Of a DNA stretch of 64,000 bases, positions 8,704-15,991 are shown in pieces; position 1 is the first letter of the stretch; each line of letters starts with the position of its first letter. The position numbers were made by a program, and so were the translations under genes. The notes under the pieces are model-generated. The model searched no databases, had not been told where the DNA came from, and saw nothing but the letters and a program-made list of their open reading frames with translations. Source of the stretch: Regnicoccus_A sp014224355 (lineage in GTDB: Bacteria; Cyanobacteriota; Cyanobacteriia; PCC-6307; Cyanobiaceae); contig NZ_CP154799.1 in the NCBI RefSeq assembly GCF_050920705.1, positions 930,001-994,000 of the forward strand, given 5' to 3'.

Positions 8704-10185
8704 ATGACAGCGGCGAGCGGACAGGGCGGATGGGAGGCCGTGATCGGCCTGGAAACCCATGTGCAGCTGGGCACCGCCAGCAAGATCTTCACCGCCGCCT
8801 CCACCAACTTCGGCGACGATCCCAACACCCACATCGATCCCGTGGTGCTCGGGCTCCCCGGCACTCTGCCGGTGCTGAATGAAAAGGTGCTGGAGTATGC
8901 GGTGAAGGCGGCCCTGGCCCTTAATCTGCAGGTGGCCGAGCACAGCAAGTTCGACCGCAAACAATACTTCTATCCCGATCTGCCCAAGAACTACCAGATC
9001 TCCCAGTACGACCAGCCGATCGCCGAGAATGGCTGGATTGAGGTGGAGGTGGCCGAGAAGGGCAAGGACACCTACCTCAAGACGATCGGCATCGAGCGGC
9101 TGCACATGGAGGAAGACGCCGGCAAGCTCGTGCACGCCGGCAGTGATCGCCTGGCGGGCAGTACCCACTCCCTGGTGGATTACAACCGCGCCGGAGTGGC
9201 CCTTGCTGAAATCGTGAGCAAGCCCGATCTGCGCACCGGCCGGGAGGCGGCGGAATACGCCTCCGAGATCCGCCGGATCATGCGCTATCTGGGCGTGAGC
9301 GACGGCAACATGCAGGAAGGATCTCTGCGCTGCGATGTGAATATCTCGGTGCGGCGCGGACCGGATGAACCTTTTGGCGTGAAGGTGGAGATCAAGAACA
9401 TGAACTCCTTCTCGGCGATCCAGAAGGCCTGTGATCATGAGATCGCCCGGCAGATCAAGGCGATCGAAGCCGGTGAGCCGATCCGGCAGGAAACGCGTCT
9501 CTGGGATGAGAGCAAGCAGCTCACCAAAAGCATGCGCAGCAAGGAGGGCAGCAGCGACTACCGCTACTTTCCCGAGCCGGATCTGGGCCCGATCGAGGTC
9601 ACGGCCGAGCGGCGCGAGGGATGGCGTGGTGAACTGCCCGAGCTGCCCGCGGCCAAGCGTCATCGCTATGCCGAACAGTTGGGACTCTCGATCTACGACG
9701 CCCGGGTGCTCACCGATGAGCGCGCCATGGCCGAATACTTCGAAGCCGCCGTGGCCGCCGGAGCCGAGCCCAAGGGGGTGGCCAACTGGGTCACCGGTGA
9801 CATCGCCGCCCACCTCAACGCCAGCAAGCTCTCGATCACCGAACTGCCCCTGAAGCCCCAGCAACTGGCGGAGCTGGTGGGCCTGATCGAAGACGGCACC
9901 ATCAGCGGCAAGATCGCCAAGGAGATCCTTCCCGAGCTGCTGGCGCAGGGCGGTTCAGCCAAGGCGATCGTGGCGGAGCGAGGCCTGGGCATGATCAGCG
10001 ACCCCGCGGCCATCACCGAGGTGGTGCAGGAGCTGCTGGCGGCCCACCCGGCGGAGGTGGAGGCCTTCCGCGGCGGCAAGACCAAACTGCAGGGCTTCTT
10101 CGTGGGGCAGCTGATGAAGCGCACCGGCGGCCGCGCTGATCCGAAGCTCGCCAACCGCATCCTCAGCGAGCAGTTGAAAGGCTGA
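8704..10185 (+). CDS. gatB: Asp/Glu-tRNA amidotransferase subunit B
   Basis: The 493-residue subunit of GatCAB amidates Glu-tRNA(Gln) and/or Asp-tRNA(Asn). Motifs in order are WEAVIGLETHVQL at the start, LGLPGTLPVLN, YFYPDLPKNYQISQYDQP, RLHMEEDAGK, RSKEGSSDYRYFPEPDL and the C-terminal GatB/YqeY domain ending in KLQGFFVGQLMK. ATG 8704 was chosen because it fits the family N-terminus. An in-frame ATG at 8695 would add three residues. The frame is open far upstream (to 7609), but that is only a high-GC antisense stretch over thiO. Confidence 0.97.
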   Translation: MTAASGQGGWEAVIGLETHVQLGTASKIFTAASTNFGDDPNTHIDPVVLGLPGTLPVLNEKVLEYAVKAALALNLQVAEHSKFDRKQYFYPDLPKNYQISQYDQPIAENGWIEVEVAEKGKDTYLKTIGIERLHMEEDAGKLVHAGSDRLAGSTHSLVDYNRAGVALAEIVSKPDLRTGREAAEYASEIRRIMRYLGVSDGNMQEGSLRCDVNISVRRGPDEPFGVKVEIKNMNSFSAIQKACDHEIARQIKAIEAGEPIRQETRLWDESKQLTKSMRSKEGSSDYRYFPEPDLGPIEVTAERREGWRGELPELPAAKRHRYAEQLGLSIYDARVLTDERAMAEYFEAAVAAGAEPKGVANWVTGDIAAHLNASKLSITELPLKPQQLAELVGLIEDGTISGKIAKEILPELLAQGGSAKAIVAERGLGMISDPAAITEVVQELLAAHPAEVEAFRGGKTKLQGFFVGQLMKRTGGRADPKLANRILSEQLKG

Positions 10186-10214
10186 GGATCACCTCGGAAA
10201 TCCGTGCCACCCAA

Positions 10215-10493
10215 ATGAGCGACCACAACGACCAGAAACTGTCTCCGCGGGAAATGATCCGGGCTCATGCGGGGATCATTCTTCAGTTGGCCACCAGCAT
10301 CAGCGCTGTCGTCATCGCTGCATCACTGGTCCCCATGGCCCGGCAGGCGAAACTCTGGGAGGCCTGCCATGACACCTCCTTGAAGTGGCACGTTGAGTGG
10401 CACGTCGAGAACAGCACTGGCGATACGAAGGACGTGCATCAGGCGTGGGCGACACGCTTCTGCAATGGCGGCTCCCTCAGGCCCAGAGAGTGA
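10215..10493 (+). CDS. Small single-pass membrane protein, unknown
   Basis: The 92-residue frame has a hydrophilic N-terminus (MSDHNDQKLSPREMIRAHAG), one hydrophobic helix (IILQLATSISAVVIAASLV, about residues 21-39) and a polar C-terminus with a repeated WHVEWHVEN motif. It was not recognised as a known family. It lies 30 bp after gatB in DNA that reads less GC-rich than its neighbours, and it may belong with the next two genes as an inserted patch. The ATG at 10215 has no clear Shine-Dalgarno, so this is a tentative call. Confidence 0.45.
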   Translation: MSDHNDQKLSPREMIRAHAGIILQLATSISAVVIAASLVPMARQAKLWEACHDTSLKWHVEWHVENSTGDTKDVHQAWATRFCNGGSLRPRE

Positions 10494-10675
10494 AAAAGAG
10501 TGACGCCAGGTCGCGAGGTGGCCGGGCTCTGATCGACAGGGATTGTTGTTCGCGTTGCTTGCGCAAGGCCTGCTCAGGGCTCTGGCCCGCAATGCCGCCG
10601 TCCAGATCAGGCTGGAGAAGTTGAAGGGCTGAGCGCGCGGGATAGCCTCGAAAGGCTGGAAATCAGGGGTACGAC
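10494..10675. other. Intergenic patch with possible gene remnant
   Basis: These 182 bases separate the small membrane protein from the kinase gene. From about 10504 to 10632 one plus-strand frame is open without an ATG and reads plausibly as protein, ending LRALARNAAVQIRLEKLKG before a TGA. It could be a TTG-started peptide (TTG near 10549) or the broken 3' end of an older gene. No promoter or terminator was recognised. Confidence 0.2.
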
Positions 10676-11278
10676 GTGGACTGGCCTGACGTCATCCTTG
10701 TCAACGGGCCGTCCAGTGCGGGCAAGTCCACCCTCTGTCGCCGGCTGCAGGCGCGGATCGAGCACCCCTATCTCTGCCTGGGCTTCGACGACCTGCTCTT
10801 TTTCGCTGCTCCTCGCTATTACAAAGGGGCAGACACGCCCCGGCAGGGCGATTCCGATCCGTTCACCGCCCAGGGTGTGCAGATGCATCGGGTGTCCGCT
10901 GAGGGAGAGCCCCTGGATATGCGGCCCGTGTTCGGACCCGTCTTCCGGCGCCTGATCGCGGCCATGGCGCCTGTCGTGCGAACGCTGGTGGAGGGCGGCA
11001 ACGCGGTGATTTTCGATCATGTCCTGCATGATCAGGGGATGATGGACAGCTGCACGGCCGCTTTCGCAGGGCTGCGGGTGTTCTCCGTGGGCATCACCTG
11101 TGATCTGGCCATCCTCGAGGCCCGCGAGCGGGCTCGCGGCGACCGCGTCCTTGGTCGGGCGCGTGGTCTTGCGGACGTGGTGCACGGCTTCTGCGCCTAC
11201 GACCTGATGGTGGATTCCGGGCAAATGGAGCCAGAGGCCTGCGTGGATCTGGTGGTCTCCGCTCTGCACGAGGGCTGA
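10676..11278 (+). CDS. Chloramphenicol phosphotransferase-like P-loop kinase
   Basis: The 200-residue protein starts at a GTG at 10676, right before the core strand. It opens with VILVNGPSSAGKSTLCRRLQ, a Walker A motif (GPSSAGKST) in the arrangement seen in the CPT family and related small-molecule kinases. LGFDDLLFF follows as the expected acidic segment, then EGGNAVIFDHVLHD and an Arg-rich lid (LEARERARGDR with LGRARG). Members of the family phosphorylate small molecules, including chloramphenicol in Streptomyces. The substrate here is unknown, and resistance should not be assumed. It sits in a patch between gatB and coaE together with two unrecognised membrane proteins. Confidence 0.7.
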   Translation: MDWPDVILVNGPSSAGKSTLCRRLQARIEHPYLCLGFDDLLFFAAPRYYKGADTPRQGDSDPFTAQGVQMHRVSAEGEPLDMRPVFGPVFRRLIAAMAPVVRTLVEGGNAVIFDHVLHDQGMMDSCTAAFAGLRVFSVGITCDLAILEARERARGDRVLGRARGLADVVHGFCAYDLMVDSGQMEPEACVDLVVSALHEG

Positions 11279-11290
11279 GCCAGCCGCTGG

Positions 11291-12226
11291 TCATCGGCTC
11301 GGCGTCGGCTGTTCAGGCACACCAGGCTTGATGAATCCCCGGATTGTCTGAAAGGAGTCCTCGGCGAAGGAGGCGTCGCCTGTGAACTCCGGTTTGTTGA
11401 TGACTCGGAGCCGCTCATCCACGTGGCCGATCAGTTTGGCCATGTCCGGCTTGCTGGCCAGGTTGAGCGTGGTCGGCTCCTGGTTGGCGCTGATCTGGGC
11501 GGAGCCATTGGCCACGGCGCTTTCGATCGTGGCGATCAGATCATTGGCCAGCACATATTTACGGCTGTAGTTCTCATAGTTCGCGGCCTGTCCATAGAGC
11601 TGGCTGAAGGTCCAGGCTGAATAGAGCACCAGCCCGGAGGTGATGCCGATGTTGATGATGGCGTTGTTGGACTTCTCCCAACCCTGCTTGCTGATCAGGG
11701 CCAGGGAGCTGAGGGCGAGGATCCCGGCCGCGGTGCTCAGAGAGAGGGCGGCGTAGCGGTGGGAGAAGTAGAACACCCCCACGGTGCAGGCCAGTCGCCT
11801 CCCCTGATCCAGCTGCCGGATCTGTTCCTTGAGCCGCATGGTCTGGCCCGGTGTGATCGATGCGTCCACAACTGCGCTGAGCCGCCCGATGCGGGCATCG
11901 AGGTTGACGAGCCGGTTGTTGAGCTCCCCGAGTTGCCGCTGTTCATCCTCTTCCGTCTGCGGTTGACCCTGGCAGATGGTCCAGCGGCTGGAGATGCCGG
12001 ACACCGTGAAGAACACCCCCCAATACAGGACTGAGGCCAGCAGGATCAGGCCGGTGCTGATGGCCAGATGGCCCACAAGGGTGGGATTGGCACTGGGGCC
12101 CTCCTTGCCTTCTGTCTCCTTGATCAACCACTGCCGCAACTGATGGCAGGAGCGGCTCCAGGCCACGATCAGCGCCTTGGGCAACCGCGGCCAGCCTGCC
12201 TGAGGCGATCCGGACTCGGCATCCAT
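11291..12226 (-). CDS. Membrane protein with coiled-coil segment, unknown family
   Basis: The roughly 311-residue product has one hydrophobic helix near residues 50-78 (LAISTGLILLASVLYWGVFF), a polar, likely coiled-coil segment of about 70 residues (QLGELNNRLVNLDARIGRL), then two more membrane helices (about 150-205, including AALSLSTAAGILALSSLAL and IGITSGLVLYSAW) and a soluble tail of about 100 residues. I recognise no family. ATG 12226 was chosen because AAGG lies upstream and because the alternative ATG at 12277 would overlap the CoaE coding region. Part of this gene reads near 53% GC by a hand count of 60 bases, clearly below its neighbours, suggesting acquisition. Confidence 0.6.
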   Translation of the reverse strand: MDAESGSPQAGWPRLPKALIVAWSRSCHQLRQWLIKETEGKEGPSANPTLVGHLAISTGLILLASVLYWGVFFTVSGISSRWTICQGQPQTEEDEQRQLGELNNRLVNLDARIGRLSAVVDASITPGQTMRLKEQIRQLDQGRRLACTVGVFYFSHRYAALSLSTAAGILALSSLALISKQGWEKSNNAIINIGITSGLVLYSAWTFSQLYGQAANYENYSRKYVLANDLIATIESAVANGSAQISANQEPTTLNLASKPDMAKLIGHVDERLRVINKPEFTGDASFAEDSFQTIRGFIKPGVPEQPTPSR

Positions 12227-12251
12227 GCAGACCTTCACGCGAAAAGTCAGG

Positions 12252-13730
12252 CTAGGAACGTTGCGCTGCGTCGTCATCAGCCCCTGCCGACAGAGCTTTC
12301 TCCACCTGCCGCTCCAGGGCCTCGCTCACGCCACGGTTGTCGATCACCCGATCAGCCAGCGGACGTTTTCGCTCCATGGGCCACTGGGCCGCCAGGCGGG
12401 GCAGGGCCTCGGTTGCGCTCAGGCCATCGCGGGCCATCAGTCGCCGGAGCTGTTGCTCGGCCTCGCAGTCCACCAGCCAGACCTCGCTGCACAACCCCTC
12501 GAGGCCCGCTTCAAACAGCAGCGGGATCATCAGCACCACCACCGGAGCGGCCGCCAGCTGCTCCAGCTCCGCTTCGAACCGCTGGCGCACCAGCGGATGG
12601 ACCAGCTGCTCCAGCCAGGCGCGCTCCGCCTGGTCGCTGAACACGATTCGCCCGAGGGCGGAGCGATCGATGCCTCCCACTGGCTGTTGCACCCCGGAGC
12701 CGAGGCGCTCCAGCACGGCCTGCTCTCCACGGCTGCCAGGAGCCAGGGCTTCGCGGGCATAGCGGTCGGCATCCAGCACAGGGAGCCCATGCCGTTCCGC
12801 GAGCAACCGGCCCACGCTGCTCTTGCCGCTGGCAATGCCGCCGGTGAGGCCGATCCGCCGCTGGTGGCCCCGCCAGCGCGGCCGATTCAGCCGCTCCAGC
12901 ATGGCCGGCGGCCCCAGTTGCTCCAGGTGGAAGCGGGCGCCATAGCTGGGGGTGGGGCGTTCCGAGTAGAAGCGGGTGGTGCCCTGGCCCTGGGGCCAAC
13001 GGCGGGACAGGCGGCTGCGCAGGCGCAACCCGCCCAGCACAAGCTGCTGCAGCCAGTTAGGGCTGCAGCTCCACCCGAGGCTGGCGCACACATCACGGCT
13101 CACCAGCGCCAGCAGCACCCTGCGCAGGGCCGGCCGCAGGGGAGCCGGCCAGTCGGCCAGCAACATCGCCAGGGTCGACTCGGCGATCTGCCGGTTGCTG
13201 GGGGCGCTCTGGAACGCCTCTCGCTCAAAGCGGCGGTTGAACGCCAGCAGCGCCTCCAGGTTGTCGGGGATGGCCTCCAGGCCCATCGCTTCGCCCACCT
13301 GGCGCCAGAACAGGTAGAGGCATGTCTGCTCCCGCGCGCTCAGGGGCCGCCAGCCGTAGCGGGCCAGCCAGCGGATCGGCTCGGCCACGAAGGTGGAGAG
13401 CACGTAGAGGAAATCCCGGTTGCTGATCGCATAGGCGCCATGGATGCGGTTCATCCGGGTGATCACCGCCTGACCCTGGGGGCTGTCAGGGCCCCAGCGC
13501 AGCAGCTCCGCCACCATCAGGCCGGTGTCGTCGTAGCGCTTGCGGGGTCTGTGGGTGAATTCACCCGTGCGCTGCAGCAGGGCGGAGATCGAGGGGACGC
13601 AGAAGGTCTTGAGCAGGGCCAGCTCAAGGGAGCGCGTGGTGTCCCAGGGAAAGAGGTCGCCGGCCAGCTCCCGGCAGAGGGCCTCCACCTGCTTCGGCGT
13701 CGGCGATTCAGGCGTGGTCGGCTCCACCAC
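12252..13730 (-). CDS. coaE: Fusion protein: DUF2236 (MpaB-type oxygenase) domain + dephospho-CoA kinase
   Basis: One uninterrupted 492-residue frame contains two unrelated proteins. Residues 1 to about 275 look like the DUF2236/MpaB family: FPWDTTRSLELALLKTFCVP, RYDDTGLMVAELLRWG, RMNRIHGAYAISNRDFLYVL, ending in TRFYSERPTPSYGARFHLEQ. Some family members, such as latex-clearing protein, bind haem b. Residues about 290-492 are a complete CoaE: RRIGLTGGIASGKSSVGR (P-loop 297-304), PVLDADRYAREAL, HPLVRQRFEAE, VVLMIPLLFEAGL and QWPMERKRPLADRVIDN. CoaE makes coenzyme A from dephospho-CoA and ATP. No stop separates the halves, and Met277 is the only plausible internal start for a separate CoaE. The start is GTG 13730 (GTG 13727 also possible). 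It is divergent from argJ, 37 bp apart. Confidence 0.85.
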   Translation of the reverse strand: MVEPTTPESPTPKQVEALCRELAGDLFPWDTTRSLELALLKTFCVPSISALLQRTGEFTHRPRKRYDDTGLMVAELLRWGPDSPQGQAVITRMNRIHGAYAISNRDFLYVLSTFVAEPIRWLARYGWRPLSAREQTCLYLFWRQVGEAMGLEAIPDNLEALLAFNRRFEREAFQSAPSNRQIAESTLAMLLADWPAPLRPALRRVLLALVSRDVCASLGWSCSPNWLQQLVLGGLRLRSRLSRRWPQGQGTTRFYSERPTPSYGARFHLEQLGPPAMLERLNRPRWRGHQRRIGLTGGIASGKSSVGRLLAERHGLPVLDADRYAREALAPGSRGEQAVLERLGSGVQQPVGGIDRSALGRIVFSDQAERAWLEQLVHPLVRQRFEAELEQLAAAPVVVLMIPLLFEAGLEGLCSEVWLVDCEAEQQLRRLMARDGLSATEALPRLAAQWPMERKRPLADRVIDNRGVSEALERQVEKALSAGADDDAAQRS

Positions 13731-13737
13731 GGCGGCT

Positions 13738-13765
13738 CGGCAGGATGGTGCGAGTCATCCTGCCG
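13738..13765. promoter_or_regulatory. Perfect 10-bp inverted repeat between divergent coaE-fusion and argJ starts
   Basis: The arms CGGCAGGATG (13738-13747) and CATCCTGCCG (13756-13765) are perfect reverse complements around an 8-base spacer. The element fills almost the whole 37-bp gap between the GTG start of the DUF2236-CoaE gene (13730) and the GTG start of argJ (13768). Its position suits an operator shared by two divergent genes, or an RNA hairpin covering the argJ start. No regulator can be named. Confidence 0.5.
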
Positions 13766-13767
13766 CC

Positions 13768-14996
13768 GTGACCCATCCCTGGCACCCGATCCCCGGCGGC
13801 ATCTCCGCTCCGGCGGGATTCCTGGCCGCCGCCATCACCGCAGGCCTCAAGGCTTCCGGCAAACCCGATCTGTCGTTGTTGCTGGCTCCCCACGACGCTG
13901 TCTGTGCCGGCAGCTTCACCACCAACCACGTGCGGGCGGCCTGCGTGGACCTCTGCGCCCAGCGCCTGGCGGCCAGCGGTGGCCGGGCCCGGGCGGTGCT
14001 CACCAATTCCGGCCAGGCCAATGCCTGCACCGGTGAGCGGGGGCTGACCGACAGCCTGCGGGCCACCCAGGCCACCGCCGATCGCCTCGGCCTATCGGCC
14101 GGGGAGGTGCTGATCTGCTCCACCGGCGTGATCGGCGTCCCGATCCCGATGGACACCCTGCTGGCGGGCCTTGATCCCCTGGTGGCGGCCCTCAGCCCCG
14201 AGGGAGGGGCGCCGCCGCCACGGCCATTCTCACCACCGATCTGATCGACAAGCAGATCGCCCTGGAGGCCGACCTGGGCGGTCGCCGGGTCCGCCTCGGC
14301 GGCATGGCCAAGGGCTCCGGGATGATCCACCCCACCATGGCCACGATGCTGGGGTATCTCAGCTGCGATGCCGGCGTGCCGCCGGATATCTGGCTGGCGA
14401 TGGTGCGGCGGGCCGTGGATCGCTCCTTCAATGCGATCACCGTCGACGGCGACACCAGCACCAACGACACGTACCTGGCCTTTGCCGCCGGGGAACCCCT
14501 GAGCCCCGAGCACTTCGACGCGCTGGAGGCCGGCCTGACGGCGGTGTCGCAGCACCTGGCCAGAGCGATCGCCCGCGATGGCGAGGGGGCCACCTGCCTG
14601 ATTGCCGTGCAGGTGGAGGGCGCCGCCGATGAGGCCGGCGCGAGAGCGATGGCCCGCACCATCTGCGGCTCCTCGCTGGTCAAATGCGCCGTCCACGGCC
14701 GCGACCCCAACTGGGGCCGGATCGTGGCCGCGGCGGGTCGCGCCGGTGTGGCCTTCGACCCCGAGGCGGTGGCCCTGTGGCTGGGGGAGCACCAGCTGAT
14801 GGCCGCCGGTCAGCCTGTGCCCTTCGACCGCCCGGCCGCCTCCCGCTACATGGCCGATCGGGCCGCCGGCGCCTATCTGCTCGACGACACCGTGGCCATC
14901 CGCCTGGTGGTGGGCGACGGCCCGGGCCACGGCGAGGCCTGGGGCTGTGATCTCTCCGATCAGTACGTGCGCATCAACGCCGACTACACCACCTGA
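13768..14996 (+). CDS. argJ: Bifunctional ornithine acetyltransferase / N-acetylglutamate synthase (frameshifted as sequenced)
   Basis: ArgJ recycles the acetyl group in arginine synthesis. The N-terminal half from GTG 13768 reads HPIPGGISAPAGFLAAAI, SFTTNHVRAA, TNSGQANACTG and ICSTGVIGVPIPMD. The second half, in another frame, reads LTTDLIDKQIALE, GGMAKGSGMIHPTMATMLGY (the Thr of the ATML block is the self-cleavage nucleophile in the family), ITVDGDTSTNDT and GRDPNWGRIV. The frame breaks at about 14206-14213 in a GGGGCGCCGCC stretch. One added base gives a continuous normal-length protein. Loss of ArgJ would be expected to make a free-living cyanobacterium an arginine auxotroph, so an assembly error is the simpler reading. 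Confidence 0.9.
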
Positions 14997-15022
14997 AGGC
15001 TTGCAGCTGCGGGCAGGATGGG

Positions 15023-15613
15023 ATGTCTTCGACAGCCAGCCCCATGCCCGAGGCCGGAGCCCGGCGCCGATCCCGTCGGTCCAGTCCCGAGGAGGTGCCT
15101 GCCCCCCCGAAGCGCTGGGCCCCGTGGGTACTCCCCCTGGTGGCGGGCCTTGGCTTCGGCGGGGGCTACGGCATCACCGATCGCCTGCTGGCGGTCCAGA
15201 CCGGAGGGCCGGCGAAGCTGGACCAGGGGTTCGAGGTCAAGCCGTTTCCCGGCACCACGCTGGAGAGCCTGCGCCTCCGTTACGGGGCCGACCGGGAGGA
15301 GCTGCGGGGCGATCTGGAGCTGATCGAGCTGGAACGCAAGCAGGAGGAAGAGGAGGCGGCTGAGAAGGCGAAAGCGGAGGACGCGAAGGCAAAAGCGGAA
15401 CAGGCCAGGCGCGAGGCCGCCCAGAAGGAGAAGGAAGCGCCGAAGCCGCAAGCCCCCCGCCCTCAGCCGGAGGCCCCTGCTCGCGGATCCTCGCCGGAGT
15501 CAGCCCCGAACCCCGGCACCGCTGCTGACGCTCCGCGCTCCGAGGCCCCACCTGAGCCCGTGCCGCCTGCGCTGTCCGCGCCGCCGCCGCCTTCTCCCGA
15601 GCCCCTGCCCTGA
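15023..15613 (+). CDS. Membrane-anchored protein with charged helix and Pro-rich tail, unknown
   Basis: The 196-residue product has a basic N-terminus, one membrane helix at about residues 34-50 (WVLPLVAGLGFGGGYG), a short conserved-looking domain with PGTTLESLRLRYGADREEL, a long Glu/Lys/Ala-rich helix (about 100-135) and a Pro/Ala/Ser-rich tail to the end. This architecture suggests a membrane-tethered spacer or scaffold, but no family was recognised and no function is claimed. It follows argJ after 26 bp and precedes another small unknown gene. Confidence 0.6.
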   Translation: MSSTASPMPEAGARRRSRRSSPEEVPAPPKRWAPWVLPLVAGLGFGGGYGITDRLLAVQTGGPAKLDQGFEVKPFPGTTLESLRLRYGADREELRGDLELIELERKQEEEEAAEKAKAEDAKAKAEQARREAAQKEKEAPKPQAPRPQPEAPARGSSPESAPNPGTAADAPRSEAPPEPVPPALSAPPPPSPEPLP

Positions 15614-15649
15614 TCTGCCACAGTTTGCCGAGAGCGGACGGTCCTTTCG

Positions 15650-15991
15650 ATGCATGCCCCCCAATCGCTGCTGCAGGCTGCGTTGAATCGGCTGGGGGCG
15701 CGTCTCGGCAGTGGCTTCGCTGATTCGGCGGCCAACCTCGCTGTGCTGGCCCAGGAGGCGCCCGAGCGCCTGCGCCGTGAACTGGAGCTGTTCTGGAGCG
15801 AGGTGGAGCAGGAGGCCGAGCGCCTTGAAACCGAGGCCGGCGACGACTCCTCCGGGGCCGAGTCTGGAGCCGGCGCAACCGCTGGCAGCACCAGTCCCTC
15901 AGGCTGGGCCGTTGCCTCGCCCCAGGATCAGATCGACGATCTGCGCGCCCGCGTCGCTGAGCTTTCACGCCAGCTCGAGGACCGGGGTTGA
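15650..15991 (+). CDS. Small acidic helical protein, unknown
   Basis: The 113-residue protein has an N-terminal helical region (LLQAALNRLGARLGSGFAD), an acidic helix with LRRELELFWSEVEQEAERLE, a Gly/Ser/Ala linker and a C-terminal coiled-coil-like end (DDLRARVAELSRQLEDRG). No signal peptide or membrane segment is visible. Its TGA stop overlaps the ATG of the ABC1 kinase gene (15991), so the two are translationally coupled and may share a pathway. The family was not recognised. Confidence 0.65.
   Translation: MHAPQSLLQAALNRLGARLGSGFADSAANLAVLAQEAPERLRRELELFWSEVEQEAERLETEAGDDSSGAESGAGATAGSTSPSGWAVASPQDQIDDLRARVAELSRQLEDRG

Noticed and set aside
10676..11278. Antibiotic-resistance gene
   Set aside because: The fold resembles chloramphenicol phosphotransferase, but many such kinases have other substrates and nothing here shows chloramphenicol specificity.
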